From JOPF136 sp035272605 (lineage in GTDB: Bacteria > Acidobacteriota > Terriglobia > Acidiferrales > UBA7541), in assembly GCA_035272605.1 (NCBI GenBank), contig DATEQM010000183.1:1-9713 (forward strand): 9,713 nucleotides of DNA, written 5' to 3'. This document shows positions 7,331-9,713 of this stretch, in pieces. Below the pieces are notes generated by a model. It did no database searches, was not told where the DNA came from, and saw nothing but the letters and a program-made list of their open reading frames with translations. The position numbers were made by a program, and so were the translations under genes. How positions within the stretch are numbered: the stretch's first letter is position 1; each line of letters opens with the position of its first letter.

Positions 7331-8314
7331 CTACCCTCCGATAAACACCATGGTGCGCGAAGGCGGCACGAAGTCCGGCTCGTTGATCCGGTGGCCCTTC
7401 TCCTTTTCGAGCACCTTCTCTTCGATGTAGGCGCCCAGCTCCAGGTCACTCGCCCCGTTGCGGACAAACGGGCGTAGGTCGTGGTCGTCCCGGCTAAAGA
7501 GGCAAGTGCGCAGTTTTCCGTCCGCGGTGATGCGGATGCGCGAGCAGAACCCGCAGAAAGGCTCGGTAACCGGCGAAATCAGGCCGATTTCGCCGGGGGC
7601 GCCGTCGGCAAAGCGGTATTTGCGCGCCGTTTCGCTGGTCGCGTGCGGGACCTGCACCAGGGGCCAGCGGGCGTCGATCCGCCGGCGCACTTCCGCCGCC
7701 GGAACCACCACCTCGCGGGACCAGTGCCGGTCCGCGTCCAGGGGCATGAACTCGATGAAGCGCATGATGATGCCCGTGGACCGCGCGAGCCCGGCGAAGG
7801 CTTCCACTTCGTCGTCGTTCAGGCCGCGGACCAGGACGGCGTTGATCTTCACCGGCCCGAGCGGGCTCGCCTGCGCGGCATGGATTCCGTCCATCACCGC
7901 GCGGAACTTCCGGGTGCGCGTGACGCGCTCGAATTTTTCCGCGTCCAGCGAATCGAGGCTAATGTTGATGCGGGTGAGCCCGGCGCGCACCAGGGCGCCG
8001 CATTGCTCGGCGAGCAACTGCCCGTTCGTAGTCATGGAGACGTCGGGGAAGCCCAAGCCGCGCAGGCGGGAAATGAATTCCACGACGCCGGGGCGCACCA
8101 TGGGCTCGCCTCCGGTCACGCGGACCTTCTCGAGTCCCAGGCCGCGCAGCACGCGCGCCACGCGCTCGAGTTCCGTCCAGGTGAGCAGCTCGTCTTCCGG
8201 CCGATAGTTTTCCGGGTCGGCGGAGCGGCAATAGACGCACCGGAAATTGCAGCGGTCCGTCACCGAGATGCGCACGTCGGTGATCTGGCGGCCGAATTTG
8301 TCGTGCAGCGGCAT
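7331..8314 (-). CDS. moaA: GTP 3',8-cyclase MoaA
   Basis: 327 aa radical-SAM enzyme that catalyses the first step of molybdopterin synthesis, converting GTP to 3',8-cyclo-H2GTP for MoaC. The N-terminal cluster motif is CNFRCVYC (C22, C26, C29) and the SAM-binding VTGGEP lies at 66-71. The second, GTP-binding [4Fe-4S] cluster uses C254, C257 and C271 in FCGFCSRIRIT...LRTCLF. The protein ends in the double glycine (326-327) that MoaA needs for activity. The ATG at 8314 begins a canonical N-terminus (LHDKFGR) but has only a poor Shine-Dalgarno, GACAGGCG, which can fold into a CGCC/GGCG stem; this fits control of translation from the leader. No other moa/moe gene is in the window. Upstream lies a Moco riboswitch with its own promoter. 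Confidence 0.97.
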   Translation of the reverse strand: MPLHDKFGRQITDVRISVTDRCNFRCVYCRSADPENYRPEDELLTWTELERVARVLRGLGLEKVRVTGGEPMVRPGVVEFISRLRGLGFPDVSMTTNGQLLAEQCGALVRAGLTRINISLDSLDAEKFERVTRTRKFRAVMDGIHAAQASPLGPVKINAVLVRGLNDDEVEAFAGLARSTGIIMRFIEFMPLDADRHWSREVVVPAAEVRRRIDARWPLVQVPHATSETARKYRFADGAPGEIGLISPVTEPFCGFCSRIRITADGKLRTCLFSRDDHDLRPFVRNGASDLELGAYIEEKVLEKEKGHRINEPDFVPPSRTMVFIGG

Positions 8315-8349
8315 GATTGCGCCTGTCCCGGCGATATGCGTGGAGGGAG

Positions 8350-8404
8350 AAAACTGGCGGGAAGAAACCAGTCAGCCGCGGTTCCCCTCCCGCAGAGCGG
8401 GAGG
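8350..8404 (-). promoter_or_regulatory. putative expression platform of the Moco riboswitch
   Basis: Just 3' of the aptamer the transcript can form CCUCCCGC/GCGGGAGG (8404-8386, UCU loop). The GGAGG arm could instead pair with a CCCUCC further on (8347-8342). A later ACUGG/CCAGU hairpin (8372-8353) is followed by UUUU-C-U, which resembles a weak intrinsic terminator. The first helix also competes for the CUCC that closes the aptamer's last stem (GGAG...CUCC). Mutually exclusive pairing of this sort is expected of a switch, but I cannot tell whether it acts on termination or translation. Confidence 0.45.
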
Positions 8405-8520
8405 AGGTCCGGGCGTTCTCCTTTCCAAACACGGGAGGCGACAGCGTTTCCACTATCACCCTCGGTCGCGCCCCGCCACGCGGGACGCGACGCCGCCCCA
8501 GCAGCCATAGGAGTGAACTC
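8404..8520 (-). ncRNA. Moco riboswitch (moco RNA motif) in the moaA leader
   Basis: The transcript contains a long variable helix, GUCGCGUCCCGC/GCGGGGCGCGAC (8492-8481 with 8477-8466, one U-G wobble). Next is a 10-bp stem, GGUGAUAGUG/CGCUGUCGCC, capped by a GAAA tetraloop (8460-8437). Directly after it comes UCCCGUGUUUGGAAAGG-AGAAC, the order I remember from the E. coli moaA Moco riboswitch (CGCCUCCCGUAUCUGGAAAGG). Further 5', CACUCCUAUGGCUGC also resembles the start of that RNA. GGGCG/CGCCC (8498-8494 with 8415-8411) may close the junction. The comparison is from memory. The class senses molybdenum (or tungsten) cofactor and normally precedes moa genes, which fits its position 90 nt upstream of moaA. 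Confidence 0.8.
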
Positions 8521-8552
8521 CCGCAGGCCTCAGGGGTCGGAGGAACAAAGCA

Positions 8553-8581
8553 AGTGTACCCTCGCAGGTCTGGAAGGGCAA
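8553..8581 (-). promoter_or_regulatory. probable sigma70-type promoter of the moaA riboswitch transcript
   Basis: On the minus strand TTGCCC (8581-8576) and TACACT (8558-8553) are spaced by exactly 17 bp and each match consensus at 4 of 6 positions. The start point near 8546 lies about 25 nt upstream of the first conserved Moco-motif bases, giving a leader of about 230 nt. Confidence 0.5.
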
Positions 8582-8634
8582 CCTGTCGCTCCTCGGAGAA
8601 CGGCGTTATTATGCCTTTGGGCAGGGAACGAAAC

Positions 8635-8823
8635 GTGGCAGAGCCCGTCAAGAATCCCCCGATTTGTCCGATCTGTAAGGGTCGTTTGGAGGCGTCCGGC
8701 TATGCCGGCCCTGCCGACCCCGACACTGGCGCGGCCGTCATCGGCGGGAAACGCCGATTTCGTTGTACGAATTCAGCTTGCGGGAAGGTCTTCGAGCCAG
8801 AAGAGTTGACCTCTGAAGAGTGA
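8635..8823 (+). CDS. small zinc-ribbon-like protein
   Basis: 62 aa from a GTG start (70 aa if the ATG at 8611 is used). Two cysteine pairs, CPIC (C11, C14 in the GTG numbering) and CTNSAC (C44, C49), are arranged CX2C-X29-CX4C, as expected for a single zinc ribbon. The linker is Gly/Pro/Asp-rich and the tail is acidic (EPEELTSEE). I prefer the GTG because AGGGA sits 7 nt upstream; the ATG has GGAG 12 nt upstream, which is far. I do not recognise a named family and no function is assigned. It is divergent from moaA, its upstream frame overlaps the riboswitch and is not coding, and it converges on the gene at 8847. Confidence 0.65.
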   Translation: MAEPVKNPPICPICKGRLEASGYAGPADPDTGAAVIGGKRRFRCTNSACGKVFEPEELTSEE

Positions 8824-8836
8824 CTTGCCCAATTCT

Positions 8837-8852
8837 CCGTAGAACTCTACGG
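8837..8852. terminator. inverted repeat between convergent genes
   Basis: CCGTAG (8837-8842) and CTACGG (8847-8852) form a perfect 6-bp stem with a 4-nt AACT loop. It lies 13 bp past the stop of the plus-strand zinc-ribbon gene and includes the stop codon of the minus-strand gene. The position suits a bidirectional terminator, but there is no long T run on either side. Confidence 0.4.
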
Positions 8853-9713
8853 CCTAAACTCAAAAGTTGTGAACTCGTCTTTGCCGGTCGTTGCGTTCGT
8901 CAGGGCCACAATAACCCGAAGCGACGAGAGATCATTCGTTCCGGAAGACTTGAAGCGGAATTGCCCTATTCGCGTCTCGTCCGGCGCGAGAAAGCGTGTC
9001 GTGTCGAAGTGTCTTTTCTCTCCCTCGGCGATGTCCTCTTTAATGCTTCGTATGGCGTTAAGAAGTTCCCGGTCAAGTTCCTCGTCCTTCTTTCTTATCT
9101 CCCGATTCCTCTTTGCGATAAGAATGTTGTTGATCGCCGTGGTTATTGAGGTCGCCAGATATGCTGTTTGTTCGCCCACACCATACCCCGCCTCAATTTG
9201 GTACTCGGAATAAGACTGCCCCGAAACGTAGACAGTGTCTGTTCCCATCGGGGTCAAGGTATAGGTTCCTCGTGAAGTCCCGGAAACAGTATAACGAGTC
9301 GGCGGAGGAGGGGCCGGGGGCACCTGATAAGGAATGGTAGCCGTCTTTGTCGAAAGCAGGCTGTTCGCCTCCAGAAGTAGCTTCTCAGTTCCATATTTCC
9401 ATTCTGCAAAACGAAGCAGTTCGAGTTGCTGTCCGTTCTTGTCCAAAATGAAGATCTTGGCTTCTTCAACCTTCAACAGCACCTTCGTCCAATTTGTAAC
9501 AGTAAATCCCAGCACAAAGTTTCCCGACTCTCTATGCAGCCAAAGATTAAGGGACATCGGCGCCTTGCCTCCGAGTGCGTTTTCGTAGATAGAGTCGAAA
9601 CCTCGCGCTTTGTGAGGTTCGACTTGGTCCAATCGCTTAACCTCTATGGTGATCGGCGCCGCGATCGACTCTGCGGGTGCCGGCGGTATCATCCACAGCG
9701 GTATAGAGCGACC
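8847..9713 (-). CDS. unrecognised beta-rich protein, probably 5'-truncated by the window
   Basis: The frame is open from the right edge to the stop at 8847. An internal ATG at 9692 gives 281 aa but lacks a Shine-Dalgarno, and seven in-frame sense codons precede it (GRSIPLW), so the true start may be outside. I do not recognise the family. In order (numbering from that ATG): a beta-rich segment (45-115), a Pro-rich linker PPAPPPPTR (125-133), a Gly/Thr/Tyr-rich stretch (134-172), a strongly charged helix likely to form a coiled coil (193-228), and a second beta-rich segment with FLAPDETRIGQFRF (234-247) and VIVALTNATTG. The Pro/Gly/Thr composition suggests an exported or surface-associated protein, but any signal peptide would lie outside. 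A sample line is 45% G+C against 68% in yyaL, consistent with acquisition by transfer or with relaxed selection. Confidence 0.7.
   Translation of the reverse strand, partial: GRSIPLWMIPPAPAESIAAPITIEVKRLDQVEPHKARGFDSIYENALGGKAPMSLNLWLHRESGNFVLGFTVTNWTKVLLKVEEAKIFILDKNGQQLELLRFAEWKYGTEKLLLEANSLLSTKTATIPYQVPPAPPPPTRYTVSGTSRGTYTLTPMGTDTVYVSGQSYSEYQIEAGYGVGEQTAYLATSITTAINNILIAKRNREIRKKDEELDRELLNAIRSIKEDIAEGEKRHFDTTRFLAPDETRIGQFRFKSSGTNDLSSLRVIVALTNATTGKDEFTTFEFRP

Noticed and set aside
8317..8610. Upstream part of the plus-strand frame that contains the zinc-ribbon gene.
   Set aside because: It is opposite the Moco riboswitch and moaA promoter and has no coding character; only the region after 8611 or 8635 looks like protein.
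7481..8809. 442-codon open frame on the plus strand.
   Set aside because: It is antisense to moaA and then runs through the riboswitch in a different frame from the zinc-ribbon gene; no domain is visible.

Overview
The window is about 9.7 kb of bacterial chromosome. Most of it is GC-rich (a sample line inside the yyaL gene is about 68% G+C) and densely packed. Seven genes in a row lie on the minus strand. The gene set (short-form ThiC, Bacillus-type long NadA, stand-alone MoaA, HisC, YyaL, DUF2203, DinB-family protein) and the base composition would suit an environmental GC-rich lineage such as Acidobacteriota. No taxonomic marker is present, so this is only a guess.

Layout, read in the direction of transcription of the minus strand. 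moaA (8314-7331) is preceded by a sigma70-type promoter and a roughly 115-nt leader that I recognise as a Moco riboswitch. nadA (7190-6033) follows, with a DUF2203 gene 10 bp behind it (6022-5579). After a 141-bp gap holding two GC-rich hairpins comes yyaL (5437-3338), a thioredoxin-fold plus glycosidase-like-barrel protein. Then comes hisC (3243-2173), whose leader holds a small degenerate CGCAGAG-type tandem repeat. thiC (2048-636) follows with its own promoter and a leader too short for a TPP riboswitch. Last is a DinB-family gene (503 to beyond the left edge), whose strong promoter is overlaid by a palindromic operator.

On the right, a small plus-strand zinc-ribbon gene (8635-8823) converges on an unrecognised minus-strand gene (8847 to beyond the right edge). 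The latter sits in DNA of visibly lower G+C (a sample line is 45%).

Functionally the core is a cofactor neighbourhood: molybdopterin (MoaA), NAD (NadA) and thiamin pyrimidine (ThiC). All three enzymes carry oxygen-sensitive [4Fe-4S] clusters. HisC adds PLP-dependent amino-acid synthesis. The genes are mostly separated by 90-140 bp gaps with their own signals, so this looks like several short transcription units rather than one operon; only nadA-DUF2203 are tightly coupled. I see no tRNA, rRNA, CRISPR array, insertion sequence or phage gene. The best regulatory observations are the Moco riboswitch with its possible alternative-pairing platform, and the operator embedded in the dinB promoter.
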